From Helopsaltes ochotensis (lineage: Eukaryota; Chordata; Aves; Passeriformes; Locustellidae), in assembly GCA_013400155.1 (NCBI GenBank), contig VXBM01001003.1:162042-226041 (forward strand): a stretch of DNA of 64,000 bases, written 5' to 3'. Made by a program: the position numbers and the translations under genes. The notes under the pieces are model-generated. The model was not told the DNA's origin and made no database searches. It saw nothing but the letters and a program-made list of their open reading frames with translations. Every line of letters begins with the position of its first letter. Positions within the stretch are counted from its first letter, which is position 1. Shown here one piece after another: positions 25,658-37,870 of the stretch.

Positions 25658-26140
25658 TGTTGGCAAATTGTGGGAACCTTAAAATCCCCTCAGGGAAACT
25701 TCCAGGCTTTACCCTGGAAAGATCAGCCATAGAGTCTTCCCTGCCTAGACCGAAAGAGAGGACTACCCTCCTGGTGCCTTGCAGAACTACTGCCGATCTC
25801 CCTTGGATTACTTCTCCCATTGGCCACTTAACCCTGCCCTCCCCAGCTGTTCATCCCTCATACCCCTCTGTAGGTTGCTGCCCTTTGTACCACCCCTGTG
25901 CCCTCAGATCACTGGCCACTGACCCACACTTAACCACCGAGCACCACATGGTCTGGGTCTTCTGTCCCTGATCCCTTCGGCATGCTGGAATAAACCTCTG
26001 CTGGAACATCCCGTACAGGAGGCCCTTCCTGTCTTTCCTCTGCTGAGCTATCTGTGGTGTGTGTGTGTGCATGCACCTGAAATGGCTGTGCCTGCGGCCT
26101 GCTCTGAGAGGCTTCTGAAGGAGTCGCTTTGAGAAGACAA
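25658..26140 (+). mobile_element. Possible solo LTR (plus orientation)
   Basis: The segment starts with TGTTGGCAAATTGTGGGAAC, and a candidate terminus CA lies near 26139-26140. An AATAAA signal is at 25989-25994, followed by CCTCTGCTGGAACATCCCG and a T/C-rich CTGTCTTTCCTCTG segment, the usual arrangement at the R/U5 part of an LTR. There is a short GT repeat at about 26053-26067. I see no clear target-site duplication and no retroviral coding sequence on either side. Both ends are estimates. It could also be unique DNA with a chance poly(A) signal. Confidence 0.4.
25989..25994 (+). promoter_or_regulatory. AATAAA polyadenylation signal in the possible LTR
   Basis: AATAAA occurs in the context GCTGGAATAAACCTCTG, followed by a T/C-rich stretch about 40-55 bases downstream. 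This resembles the poly(A) signal of retroviral LTRs. Confidence 0.4.
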
Positions 26141-26298
26141 CAGCATTTCCACCATCCTGCCGTGTTGCTGCAGCAAATGAGAAACTTCTGCCATAATTTC
26201 ACCAAATCTTTGGCATAAATCCAGGTTCCAGAATTGAATTTTGCATCTGGAGCCTCTGTAACAGGCCACGGATGCAGACAGTTCTGTAAACTCATTGA

Positions 26299-26575
26299 AA
26301 TCATAGGTTGGCTTGAGTTGAAAGGGATTGTAAAGACTGTCCAGTTTTCTACCCCCTGCCATGGGCAGGAACACCTTCCACTAGGCCAGGTGCTCAGAAC
26401 TCCATCCAACCTGGCCCTGAACCTTTTCAGGGATAGGTATCCACAGTTTGTCTGGGAAACCTGTTCCAGTGGCTCACCACCCTCACAGTGAAGAATTTCT
26501 TCCTAACGTATATTCTCCGCTCTCTTAGTTTAAAACTGTTATTCCTAGTAACAAATAGTCCTGTCATTATCTGCC
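26299..26575 (-). mobile_element. CR1 LINE 3' fragment, antisense
   Basis: The plus strand reads AAATCATAGGTTGGCTTGAG, CCTGCCATGGGCAGGAACAC, CACCACCCTCACAGTGAAGA and TTTCTTCCTAACGTA. The order is that of a reverse-complement CR1 3' end. It is moderately decayed. Confidence 0.9.
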
Positions 26576-27241
26576 CATGTTCCATCATATTGATCTTAAA
26601 CATTGAAGCTTGAATGTGTTTTTCTGATCTGACTCAAATCACAGCACATTCTTTTTCCTAATGTTGGTGTTCAAGGAGTTATATACAAGCAGTCAGACCA
26701 AGAAGCAGACACTAAATCCTACACAGCATCTCACAGCCTGACCAATCCTCTGCTGATCTCCCACTTCCTTCATTCAGACAGAATGGTATCAAGGTGTGAT
26801 TTAACTTAAAAGCTCAGGCTTTACCTCTTTGACGAGCACTCTGTTGCTTCCATCTTACTGCTGCAAGCTGTCAGTCCTAACTCACCCCAGATCATATCCC
26901 AGGCCTGTGGATAGCTCTTTGTTCCTACCTTGCCAACAAAGTACAGGGCCTCTTCCCCTCCCACCCACTCATTTGCACTCAGCTGGTGCAACTGTGACTC
27001 ATCCCATTCTAGTACAGACTTCAGAAACCTGTTCAAGGCGTTTAATAGCTCATCTCACAGTAGCTGTAGCTTTCATAATTAGTTGTGACCATTTAGAGGG
27101 GAACAATTCTAAAAATTGCCATTTCCTCTCACTTCTTTCCCTGGCTTAGAAGAGGATGGGGTCCTTTCAGAAGACAGCTGGCAGCAGAGATAAGAACATG
27201 TTCCTGACTGACAAAATTGGTCCCCACCTCAGTACAGAATC
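26576..27241. other. Unassigned non-coding DNA between two CR1 copies
   Basis: Nothing recognisable is seen. Confidence 0.45.
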
Positions 27242-27860
27242 AATCACAAAATCACAGAATGGGTCAGGTTGGAAACAACCACAGTGGGTCATCTGCTCAA
27301 ACCTCTCTGCTCAAGCAGGGTCACCCCAGAGCACAGGAACAGGATTGTGTCCAGACAATGCTGAAATATCTCCCATTCGGGAGACCCCACACCCTCTCTG
27401 GGCAATCTGCTCAGTGCTCTGTCACTGCTCAGTGAAGAAATTATTCCTTCTGTCCAGGTGGAACTTCCTGGCCATCAGTTCCTGCCTGTTCCTCTTGTCC
27501 CATGGCTGGGCACACCAAGCAGAGCCTGGTCCCTGCTCTGAGCTCTCCCTGCAGACACTGACAGGGATGAGGTCCCTCTCAGTCATCTCTTCTTGAAGCT
27601 GAACAGCCCCAGCTCCCTCAGCTTTTCCTCATAAGAGAAATGCTCCAGGCCCTTCATTATCTCTACTGGCCCTGCTTCAGGAGCTCCATGTCTGTCTTGT
27701 CCTGAGGAGCCCAGAATTGGACACAGCACTCCAGATGCCCCTCTCTAGGGGTGAGCAGAGGGACAGGGTGACCTCCCTCAGCCTGCTGGCAATCAGTGAC
27801 CCTCCTAAAGCACCCCAGGATACCACTGGCCTTCTTGGCCACCAGGGCACTGCTGGCTCC
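27242..27860 (-). mobile_element. CR1 LINE fragment, antisense, about 620 bp
   Basis: The plus strand reads CAAAATCACAGAATGGGTCA, GGTTGGAAACAACCACAGTG, CCTCTTGTCCCATGGCTGGG and TTCCTCATAAGAGAAATGCTC. It continues with GGAGCCCAGAATTGGACACA, GCACTCCAGATGCCCC and CTTCTTGGCCACCAGGGCAC. These are reverse-complement blocks of CR1 extending well into the C-terminal ORF2 region. It is the longest antisense copy in the window and belongs to a subfamily different from its neighbours. Confidence 0.93.
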
Positions 27861-29774
27861 AGGGGGTCTGGATGGTTAGAACTCTACAGGAGAAGAGAGG
27901 GATGGGGAAAAAGCTGTCTTCCTAGGGAAAGATGATGGGATTTTTGAGAAATGCAGATTGGCTATTGGTTGGAAGGTAGGAAACAAAGGTGTGGAGAGGG
28001 AAGGCAGTGAAGAACATGGGCAATCTAGCTTTTTTTTCCAGAAAATACAGAAATCTCAAGCAAACCTAAGATGAAGGGGCTACAGATTTCAGTAAAGATA
28101 TGATGTTTATTTCTGCAGCATTTCAGACCTGTTTAGCACCCAGAGCTGAACGTGCTCACAGGGACAAAGAAATCAATCAACAGAGGGAAGGAGCTGAGCC
28201 TCTTTGATACAAAAAAAAAAGCACAAGGATAGATCCAGCTCAAGAACATATTTCCCAAACTGAAGGAAAGGGGAGAAGGAGATTTAATTTTGAAAGGGAA
28301 GAACTACCCTCCAAAACCAGACACAAATTATCACAGCTTTTTGTTCTTGTCTAATGGGAAGAAGGGCAAAAGAAAAGGCAAATCCCTGGTCGTACTACCT
28401 GGCAGGCAGCACAGTGGTTTGCTGGGATTGACTTTGAGTTGTGACAGAAATGTGGCAAGTTCCCATGCAGGGACAGCAGAGACAAGGACAGAGGAGAAGA
28501 GTGCAAGACAGCGGGAGGCAACAGTCAGCACATGTCCATGAAATTGGAGATGGGCAGGACAAATCCGCTGAAACACCATTGAAGTCAGGACATGTTCCAG
28601 TCAGGAATTATGCCTGGGCACATCAACCCAAAGCAGTAATGGAACAACACAATTTCAGAGAAGTGGCTATGGAACAATTTCCCTTGTTTCTGCAGCAGTC
28701 TCTTTATGGGACCTAGGGATAAGAACAGGCCCAAGCAGTACAAGAACTCCATTATATTGAGAGTTGTATTGTATATATACAACTCTGCCTCCATTTTTCA
28801 TGAGACCTAGGGGAGGCCATGGAAGATGCTGGCAAAGAGGGGAAAGAGGGAGGACAAGCTGTGAGGAGGGGTTTCTAAGCTGAAAGAATAAAATAAAGGA
28901 AAATGCCCATTGGAACTTTGCTACTTTTAGCCTTCCTGTTCTAAACCTGTCATCATGAACACTGGGGCTTTTAACAATTACCTTTTACAATCACAGCTAC
29001 ACGATGATGGAAAATATTAAATCCTATTATGGCACAATGGGAGTTTTTCTTGAGAGAGATACTGAATGTTTTAACCTACTGTGGCAATGCAGATGGGTCT
29101 CCTTTGAGCCCTGAAGAAGAGATTGGTAAAAATTGATTTATTATAGGACAATTTCACCATGCAGACAGAAGAGAAAAAAATGTTTCTAGTTTTGTTTTCC
29201 ATTGTCACAAGTATCTTATTTTTCTGTGCAAATACTGAGCCCTGGTATTCTGTGGTACCTTTGTATTTCCTTCCTCTCCATTTTTCACATAGAGTTATAC
29301 ATTCTTATTTTTTACACCCTGAATAAATGGAACTTTAATTTTTACCAAAAAAAACCCCCATAAAACCCAAAGCCTAAAAAAATCCTAAGGAATTTAATTA
29401 ACAGGTTGGGTTGACTATTTCCTTTTTTTTCTTTTTCCTAATCTTTTTTTCTTCCTAATGCAGCACCAAACCCAGACTTTCTGAATCCATTTTAGCAAGG
29501 AACGCACTGTGACATTTAAAAAGCAAATGCAGAATACGTGTTCCATGTACTAAAGCCTAGTGTTATGTGCACTGTGACCTAAGAATTTTCAGTACTGATA
29601 GAAACAAACATTAAAAAAACAAAACCCTAGAAACATCTCTATATATGGATAGGGGTTTATGACCCAAGAAATAGATGCTGGAGTTCACCTTTTCACTTCA
29701 GAGTACTGGAGACAGATACCAAATCGCAGTACCAATGATTGAGGCTTCAATGAAAAGGTGAAAAATCATCCTGA
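27861..29774. other. Unassigned non-coding DNA with a small palindrome
   Basis: Apart from the inverted repeat at 28760-28786, I see purine-rich patches and no gene. Confidence 0.45.
28760..28786. repeat. Inverted repeat, 10-bp arms
   Basis: AGAGTTGTAT at 28760-28769 is the exact reverse complement of ATACAACTCT at 28777-28786, with a 7-base AT-rich loop. It could form a small hairpin or cruciform. No T run follows, and nothing suggests a function. Confidence 0.8.
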
Positions 29775-30345
29775 AATTACAAATTAGACAAACTGCATCT
29801 ATGGGACAAACTGGCAGACTGGATGGGTGGTTTGCAAGATGGGCAGGAAATTGGCTAAAAGGCTGCACTCACAGAGTAGTGATCAGAGTGCGTCCAGCTC
29901 TGGTCCCCAGAGTTCAAGAAAGAAACAGAAAAATGGGCAAGGCTCCAATGGAGTGCCATGACCTGACCTCTGAGGAATGACAGAAGAAGATCTCTTCCCT
30001 GGAGAAGAGAAACCTCAGAGGGAATCTCATCACATTATTCCTGTAACTATTCCTGGGTAACTACAAAGAGGTCAGTGTTTCTACATGAGGAACCACATGG
30101 AGAAGGAAAGGGGGAATGGTTACAATTTACACCAGAAAAAGGTTTTGTCCCTGTATAAGAAGTTTTTACAGTGAGAATAATAATTCCCCGGAGCAACCCT
30201 GCATGGTCATGGTAGAGCCTTTGTCTCTGGAAGTTTTTCAGATGTGACTGGGCAGGTTGTTACATGATCCCCTCTTGGCTCCCCTTCCAACAGGCTGGGC
30301 TGAATGAACTTTGGACATCCATTCCAATCAGGGTTGTTCTATGGG
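29775..30345 (+). mobile_element. CR1 LINE, sense, with internal deletion
   Basis: The left part, GGATGGGTGGTTTGCAAGAT then GGCAGGAAATTGGCTAAAAG and CTGCACTCACAGAGTAGTG, matches the reverse transcriptase region of sense CR1. At about 29889 it jumps directly to GTCCAGCTCTGGTCCCCAGA, which lies several hundred bases further on in an intact CR1. It ends with CCCTTCCAACAGGCTGGGC and a worn terminal repeat. The RT centre is therefore deleted. It is old and strongly diverged. Confidence 0.75.
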
Positions 30346-32091
30346 AATGAAAAGTTTAAAAGTGTGTTTCCCAGCAGGTATGTTTTGTTATAATTTATCT
30401 CAGATACTGCATGATGCAAAAATGAACCAGGTGAGAATCTTTTCATTTTCTCAGCCCCTGTGACCTCGGTTTAAAACCTGATTTTAAAGTCATTCTCTCA
30501 TCCTCTAACCACAAATGGAGCACTTTTCCCTCACTTCCCCATTTTAATTTTTAAATTTTCCTCTGATATTTTTCCTAGTTTTGGCTTAGTTTGATTTGAT
30601 TTAGTTTTTTGCAAGCTACATGGTTTAAAAGTGTTTTGTGGTTTGTTGTTGTTGTTTTTTTTAATCTACATTTAAAGTAACACCTTTGACTTTCACAGAA
30701 TGCTGGATTTCTCCTGTATTTTGGAAAACAAAAGAGACAAATATAAATTGTTTCACTTTCTGTTATTCTAGGTGCTCAGCAGTTCTGCAGAGCACAACTG
30801 CACCCAGCTTGCCACATGGACTCCCTTGTTGATACCAAACCAGGAGCAGTGAAAACTTTTCTCATCCAATAGGAAGTTTTTCTGTTAACTTTGCAGACAC
30901 TGAGAACATGAGTACCTTACCCTCCAGCTAAGCATTTCCTTAATTCTCAGATGAAATGACATTCATTTTACTCAAATCCAAAGCACAGAAACCAATATGG
31001 ATTCTGGTCACCTGCTCCTGGAGCCTCCTGCCTGTGTGATATGGACCCTTGGGAGACAGTGACCAAATTAAGATGCAGCACTTCAGGAGAGGCCACGCTT
31101 CTGGTGAGACATTGCAATGTTTTGAAGAGCACACCCATGGGACCTGTAGCAAAAAATTCTCAGGCTGTGAGTGGGTGGGTGTTTGTGTTCAGACTCCAAA
31201 TGAAAGCCCTATATTTTCTACAAAACTTTTTGACTGAAATAATATTTTGATGGATCAGAAACACTGTGTCTCCATGTATCAAAACTTTCCATTTAAGATT
31301 TTTTTTAAATGTAAATAGCTTCTTTTTCTAAAACAATTGTGTTTTGACATTTAAAGAAGTGGTTCAAAACAAACAAACCCTGAACTTTCCAACTGGATCC
31401 CTTAATTTCCAGATTTTGCCCTAAACAAATTCTAGATCAATACTTCCCACAGGTTCATGTTAATTGAAGTTAAAGCATTTTTAATTGCCAATAATTTCAC
31501 TGTAGGGAAAACAAAAAAGCATGATTAATTTTTCTATTCACAAATAATCTTCATCCCAGTTCTTATACACCAAATATTCTATTTATTCACAGCAGATTTT
31601 ATTTCCTAAGGTACCCATACACATAGAAAGGTTTTCTGAAGGCTTTCTTTCCTCTCAAGTAGTCAGAATTTATTTTTAAGCCAGCAAGGGCTATGAATCA
31701 TTTAAGTTAATTATTTCCATTGTACATTACTTTGTATTCATCAACAGAGAATTTCATCTTCTTTCAGGCAGCTTTGTTAAGGTGCCACAAGTCTCACCTA
31801 GACACAATAATTCTGCATTTCCTACCATCTTTATTACTTTGTGGATCATTAAATCAATGATCAAAAAAAAAAAAAGGATGAATTCAATGTTCTTGAATGA
31901 TTTGAGGCTTACAATAGATGTGCTGAGATTTGACAAATATTCATAAACAAAACAAGATAAATATTGCCCTTAAAATTAAAAAGGAGGAGTTTGTCTTCTA
32001 CCTCAGCAGTTCCAGTGCAACAGACTCAAGCAGCAAAATGTTTAAATGAATAGTTCAGGTTCCTGATGATAACCCACCCTCTTGACCTGCA
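30346..32091. other. Unassigned AT-rich non-coding DNA
   Basis: T runs, including a TTG-repeat near 30640-30660, and an A run near 31862. No gene or classified repeat is recognised. Confidence 0.45.
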
Positions 32092-32180
32092 GATCCTAAG
32101 CAACCCAGTCTAGTGGAAGGGGAATTGGAATGAGATGATCTTTGGGATGCCTTCCAACTCAAACTGTTCTAGGATGCTGG
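32092..32180 (+). mobile_element. CR1 LINE 3' end, sense, very short
   Basis: GATCCTAAGCAACCCAGTCT, GAATGAGATGATCTTTGGGA and GCCTTCCAACTCAAACTGTT form the last CR1 block, followed by a worn CTAGGATGCTGG tail. Only about 90 bp remain. Confidence 0.75.
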
Positions 32181-32966
32181 GGTTGATCCTACCAGAACAA
32201 CCACAGAAACCCAGTGAACAGCAGTCACTGGGGAGTGCATTGCACAGCGTGGAGACAGAAGGGAACAACCATTTAAGTGGTTTTCTTAACATATTGTCAG
32301 CAATGTCTAAGAGGACACAGGAGTGAAAATTTCTGGAACAAGTTTCCAGAACATATCATCCACTACAGAGAGGAACAACTGGATGATCAGCAGCACCAGC
32401 ACTGCTGTGCAGCAGGACTGTGTAATCACAGGCTGGAGAAAAGTCACAAAGGTCGTGGAGATTTTGAAGCTCATAGCAGAAAAACATGTATTTCACTGAC
32501 AGCTACAGCCACTCATGCCAGCATCTGCAGCAGCAAAGCATCTCAGCACCCTCTGCACCACCAGCCCCAGTCAGTGAGTGCCCCTCAGGCTGGGCTGGCA
32601 TAGCACATTCCCAGCTGGAGTGGCTGTGTGAGAGATGCTGGTGTGCAGCACTGAGGCACAGTGACAATGTCCTACAAACATCATCCAGAGTGACAGGCCT
32701 GTGTTTGGAGGAGAGGATAGCCATGGGCCAGGGGCTTGGGTTACTCCCTGGATTCTTGATTTTTTTTTCCACAGTTCTACACACTTCAGGCTTTCGGTAT
32801 TCACCTGGCATCATATTGCTGCTCTCCTTGACTTCAACAAGAGTCAGAAAGGCTTGCAGTGCATGGGGCAGGATAAATCTGCAACCATACACATTGGAAG
32901 TTCAGGCTCTACAATAACAAAAGGAAAATTCTGAGAGAGTTCACATAGACAGTGATGGCTAAGCCT
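32181..32966. other. Unassigned non-coding DNA holding copy A of a 32-bp repeat
   Basis: Several overlapping open frames of 77-143 codons cross this part on both strands. None resembles a known protein and none has paired splice sites. The first copy of the 32-bp repeat is at 32456-32487. Confidence 0.45.
32456..32487 (+). repeat. 32-bp perfect direct repeat, copy A
   Basis: The sequence from TGGAGATTTTGAAGC to GCAGAAAAACAT is identical to copy B at 37871-37902, with no homology in the flanks that I can see by eye. I do not recognise the family it may come from. Confidence 0.9.
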
Positions 32967-33455
32967 CATAGAAGCACAGAATCATAGAATGTTCTAAGTT
33001 GAAAGAGACCCCCACAAGGATAATTGAGTCCAACTCCTGGCCCTGTATAGGATGCCCAAAGAATCCCACCATGTGCCTGAGAGCAATGTCCAAATATTTT
33101 TTAAATTCTGTCAGGCTGGTGCTGTGACCCCTTCCCTGGGGAGCTTGTTCTAGTGCCCAGCCACCCTCTGGGTGAAAACCCTTTTCCTAATATCCAAACT
33201 AAACCTCCCCTGACAGCTTCATGCTGTTCTCTTGGCCAAACTGCTGGCCACCACAGAAAAGAGATCAATGCCTGCCCCCATCCTCCCCTCACAAGGAAGG
33301 TGCCAACTACAATGAGGTCTCTCCCCTCAGCCTCCTCTTCCTCAGCCTGAACAAGCCAAATGACCTCAGCTCCTCCTTGTGTGGCTTCTCCTCCAGGCCC
33401 TTCACCATCTCCATGGCCTTCCTTTGGACAATTTCCAAAGCTCTACATCCTTACA
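32967..33455 (-). mobile_element. CR1 LINE 3' fragment, antisense, about 490 bp
   Basis: The plus strand reads TCATAGAAGCACAGAATCAT, then CCAACTCCTGGCCCTGTATA, GTGCTGTGACCCCTTCCCTG, AATGCCTGCCCCCATCCTCC and CCAGGCCCTTCACCATCTCC. This is the same CR1 subfamily as the 2.6 and 16.5 kb copies, but it reaches further into ORF2. Confidence 0.93.
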
Positions 33456-36400
33456 TTGGCAGCCTCTTTTATTGCCACTCTAACAAAAGTAGTTGCCACT
33501 GTAGGAATTAGACCTTCAGGTGCAATTCTTTCCGCAAGTTTGTTGATTTACTAAGTTCCAGACATTCTTCGTCCTTTTGGAAATCAGCTTCCAACTCCTC
33601 TTCTTTCCCCACACAGAATAAGCTGTTAAGGTACAAAGAAGAACTGCTGGTGAATAATGGAAATTTCCTCCACTAAACGTGTTTTGTTTTAGTTTTTTCT
33701 CTTAATGTGCAGCCATAACCCCTGCAAATACCAGAAGCGTGCCTATTGCTTTAAGAGGATCTGTGCGTTCCCATAAATGCACCCACACAAAGTGCTAAAT
33801 TACTCTTCCAAACAAAGTGTACTGCATCTCTGAACCACTACAGAGGTGTGCATGAGCTGTCTCTGAAGCATCTCCTGGGGCAAGGAACAGATGCTGCTCT
33901 GCTTGGGCTAAAGCACCCTTCCCAACAGCTGTGCATCCCAGTGATGTCCTGACACAGCTGGGCACCAGGCTAAGCAAGTCATGGTGCCTCTGTTATCCAA
34001 GCTGGCTCATGGATCTTTGCATCTATCGAGTTCAAGTGCTGTTTCTGAACAGGCTACATTTTTGCCAAATATGCCATTTATTCCCTGATTATATCTTAGA
34101 ACCAAAATCCTTTAGTATGCATAATGTGAAGCAATGCTAGGATTGCTTCACCACTTTCCCCCTGTGCTAGTCCAGCAACCAGCCAGGAGTCCAGAGTGGG
34201 GCATCACACAGAGGAACGTGATGGCAGATCTCAGGAAAAGTGGTCTTGCCATGCAAAATGCCAGAACAGACTGGAAACCTGAATGGCAAAGGCAGTAGGA
34301 ATGTGTATGATTGATTAAAAACAAAAGATCACTATGCCATAAAGACAAGTGTGAAGGGTGTTTGGAAAAGAGGGATAAGGCTCCAGATGTCTGTCTTCTG
34401 TTCCATATTTTGACAATAAATAAGTTTGCACTTATTTATTGGACATACATCTACAGTGTAAATGGCTGTTCCTCAGCTATTTGTCCAGGCTCCTGTTCAG
34501 ACTGTGAAGACAAAGCTTGAGCATGATTTTTATGTCCTAAAGCATGCATTTTAAAAGAGTTATTTGGGTAGGACCTTAGAAATATCTATTTCTCTGCCCT
34601 GTCCACAGAAAGAAAGCTGGTGGCTTCTTTGAATGAAGCTGATCTACCAAAGTAAAATAAATTCTACTCATGACCAGGATCTCAGACAAAATGCACTCCT
34701 AGGCCTGAACATTACCACAAAAAAATCATGGATGTCATTTCAGCATGGGGATCCTTGTGTAAAAAGGTGAGAGGGGATGAGCAAATTTCATTGCAGTTCA
34801 AAGTACTCCAAGATTATGCGAGTGGTCCCCAAAATTAAGGGGGCTGGGGAAGGGCACAGCATTTATCATCTAATGGTCTGGCTGCACAAACTAAAGTCTC
34901 ACAAGATGAGCTAGAGCCAATATCCCTCTAATTTTGTGCCTGTGCAACCATCAGAGGAAATATTCTCACCCAATACAAGCCTGCATTCCACAGGGGGAGC
35001 AAATAGAGGGGCACCACCTCCAGACAGATTAACTCCAAAAGTGGGATAAAGGCAGAAAAGAGAACTTCTGATAAGAACATTATCCCCATCACAAATTCAC
35101 CATGGTTGAATAACCATCTTTGATTATGAGATGAATTGGAATGGACAGTATTTGTAACCAAGCACTCACACGGTATAGCTGGTAGCATATACAGCTTTTA
35201 AATCATATATCTTTCTTAAGACTAAGAAATACTGTTCTTTCTAGCCAGAATAGGCTACAAGGATTCTGTTGCCAACCATAACATATAAAAGAACCTATAA
35301 AATTACAGTCACACACTAAGGCATATGTCTCACATTTAACTTAATGTTTATCTTGTCAGGAAATTCAGCTAGACCATGCCAACATTTTGTTTCATTCATG
35401 CTGTCTTCAAAATCATCTGTTGTTGAGGGAGGAAAAGGAAGGGGAGAGGAAAGAAAATGCAACAGAATGATCCATATACATATATATATATATATAAGGG
35501 ACAAAGTTCAAAATAATCTCATAAATAAGGCTGAAGCCCAAAAGAATCATACAAAGGACTCCGTAGTAACAGCATTCACCTTTACTCTGCATGGATTGAA
35601 GTTGCCATCTTCAATTTCATCCGGAAGATAAACAATGATTCTAAAATTCTAAGTTCCAAAATGTGCCCTTTGCACATCTACAACATGAAGTGTGCTCCTT
35701 GATTTCTGATAAGCCTTATTCTGCTGAAAGGTTTTGTGGGTTTTGGTGCTGAGGAAGTCACCCTCACACACTACAGACCTGGTATCAGCCGCTCCTGAAG
35801 AACACATTCACAAAAAAAAAAATCAGTTGGAAATCACAGGAAAAGCAAAGAGCAACTTCTTTCAAAATTATCTAAAATATATTTATTTCCCTCCTATTAG
35901 GAAAAAATATTTCCTTACTTAAAACACAGCTTACACAAGTAAATAATTCATCATGAATTATGTAGAGATATGTGGACTAAATATGTTTACAAGTCCAAAG
36001 CTCTTTTACAAAAGAGGAAACATTTATATAATTGGCCCTCAAACTCTTTTGAAAGTGTTCTTGTGATGTGAGGGTTCTGATCATCAGTGGCACTGGTCCT
36101 GAAAGAAAAGCTTTCAGAAGCAGAGCATTTGGTGGAAAGATGAGACCAGTGGGAAATGACTAAATAAGGTGATCTTTTCTTAGTAATTGGTGATTATTGC
36201 TGCTGAACAGGATGATTCTTCCAAAAGCCATCCTGTAAGCCTTGAGTTATCTCAGGTATGGTAAAAGGTCTCCAAACCAGACATAATTAAGTCAGTGACC
36301 TGAGGCATTATCTCCCAGAACAGTCATCTACCATGTACAGACACAGGGCAAGCCAGACCCACTCCACTTCCAGCGTCAGCACTTTCCCCCAGCACTGCAT

Positions 36401-36700
36401 ATTCCACAAGTCCCCCGAGGAAGCCACTTATGCTGAGGAATAAACCTGTCCTTGACAGCTCAAGAAGGTTTTTGATAAGTTCATTTCTACCTCTGTCATG
36501 CTCTGCACACCACTCTCCTTTCAGAGCTGCTGCCAGTTTCCCCTGGATATCTCCATGGTCAGAAGTCCTCATGGAAATGCTCTTTGCACCTGCTGCCAGA
36601 CCTTCTGTCTCTCAAAACTCTCTCTGAAAGCTCCTGATGACCCTGGTCCTGACAATTCAGAAAATTTTAGAGGCCACTCACTTTCTGTTATAGATGTAGA
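33456..36700. other. Unassigned non-coding DNA with a TA microsatellite
   Basis: A (TA)n stretch lies at about 35479-35496. Open frames of 60-95 codons occur but none is recognisable. The tract at 34930-35190 is open for 86 codons on the minus strand without domain features. Confidence 0.45.
35479..35496. repeat. TA dinucleotide microsatellite
   Basis: About nine TA units in the context CATATACATATATATATATA. Similar short TA/TATACA stretches occur near 19970, 23608, 40862 and 44155. Confidence 0.9.
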
Positions 36701-36822
36701 AAAAGCTGGACTAGATAAAACCCTAAGAAGGCTGATCTGACCCCACAGGTGACCCTGATTTTAGCAGGTGATTGGAATAAATGTTCCTTCCAACTGGAAT
36801 TATCCTATGAAACTATCCTGTG
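36701..36822 (+). mobile_element. CR1 LINE 3' end, sense, strongly decayed
   Basis: AAAGCTGGACTAGATAAAAC, CCACAGGTGACCCTGATTTT and TTCCTTCCAACTGGAATTAT keep the order of the last CR1 block. It ends in CTATGAAACTATCCTGTG, a worn version of the terminal repeats. Confidence 0.65.
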
Positions 36823-37079
36823 AACAAAAATAGCTTTTTGCTATTCACTTCATCAGAGAGTAAGTACAATAGCAGTCCCAGAAAGAAGCTCAGACTGGCT
36901 AAGAAAGACAGGCAAGGAAGCTTGTCACTCCTGGTGCTCGCTTTGTAAGGTAACCTCAACCCAGAGAAGTCCACACAAGAAACACCTATCCCAAGAGAAA
37001 AAAAAAGCTCTATGCTTTGCCTGCCCTGTCTGCAGCTGAACTTTCAAACTCCAAAGAGTCCCAGAGGAGATTGATGTCN

Positions 37080-37148
<69 letters not shown>

Positions 37149-37625
37149 GCAGCTCAGGTGCATTGTGGAAAGGGCTTACCTCTGCGTTGGATCTTATAAA
37201 ACCAGTTCTGTTAGCTGACATTTCTTCATGCAATATCCTGACATGTTCTGCTCTGAGGGAAGCACTTGTGCTTGTACAGGAAGCAGGAACCTGACTTTGG
37301 GAGGGGAAGAAGGAAGGAGTGATGATGCAACCCCTGTATTCCTCCTACCTGTAGGTGTGGTGACCAAAATAGCAACAGCCATATCCATGTCCATTCCTAT
37401 CCCAGCCCCGGGTCGCTCAGTATTCAAACAAGTGAGGGAGTCCCACCACAGATGGGTTTTATTACACATAATGCAGGAATTTCAAATTAGAGCATTCAAG
37501 CCTTACTTCTTGTCTTCCCTGTCTCAGCAGTTTGTGTTTGTATCCTTTATCTGGAGACAATGTCTCATCACTTGTGCCCAACACGGTCAATTAACTCCCT
37601 CTTTTCACTGAGCGCTTTTCCTCAT
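36823..37625. other. Unassigned DNA around a poly(A) run
   Basis: Apart from the homopolymer described separately, no gene or repeat is recognised. The 127-codon frame at 37228-37611 has no domain that I can identify. Confidence 0.45.
37080..37148 (+). repeat. Poly(A) run with a single N at its left edge
   Basis: One N at 37080 is followed by 56 A, one G and 11 A. The lone N suggests a join or an unresolved base, so the true homopolymer length is unknown. No obvious retrocopied gene precedes it. Confidence 0.9.
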
Positions 37626-37703
37626 CCTGGCAGTGCTGGGTTAGAGGTTGGACTTGATGATCTTAAAGGTCTTTTCCAACTTAAATTGTTCTATGATTCT
37701 ATG
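37626..37703 (+). mobile_element. CR1 LINE 3' terminus, sense, about 80 bp
   Basis: GGTTGGACTTGATGATCTTA, AAGGTCTTTTCCAACTTAAA and GTTCTATGATTCTATGA are a well-preserved CR1 end. It is better conserved than its neighbours, so it may be a younger, extremely 5'-truncated insertion. Confidence 0.9.
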
Positions 37704-37870
37704 ACTCATCTACAACGCGTTCCTCACCTTTGATCTACCATCTGACAATGCAGCAGATATCCATGTTGCACTGCTGATTCTGGCATTAGATGTGTCCTAA
37801 TTTCATCTAACTAACCTATTTCAGGATACCCTATCCCCACTACATCTGGGCCACTTTTAGCTTATTGTCA

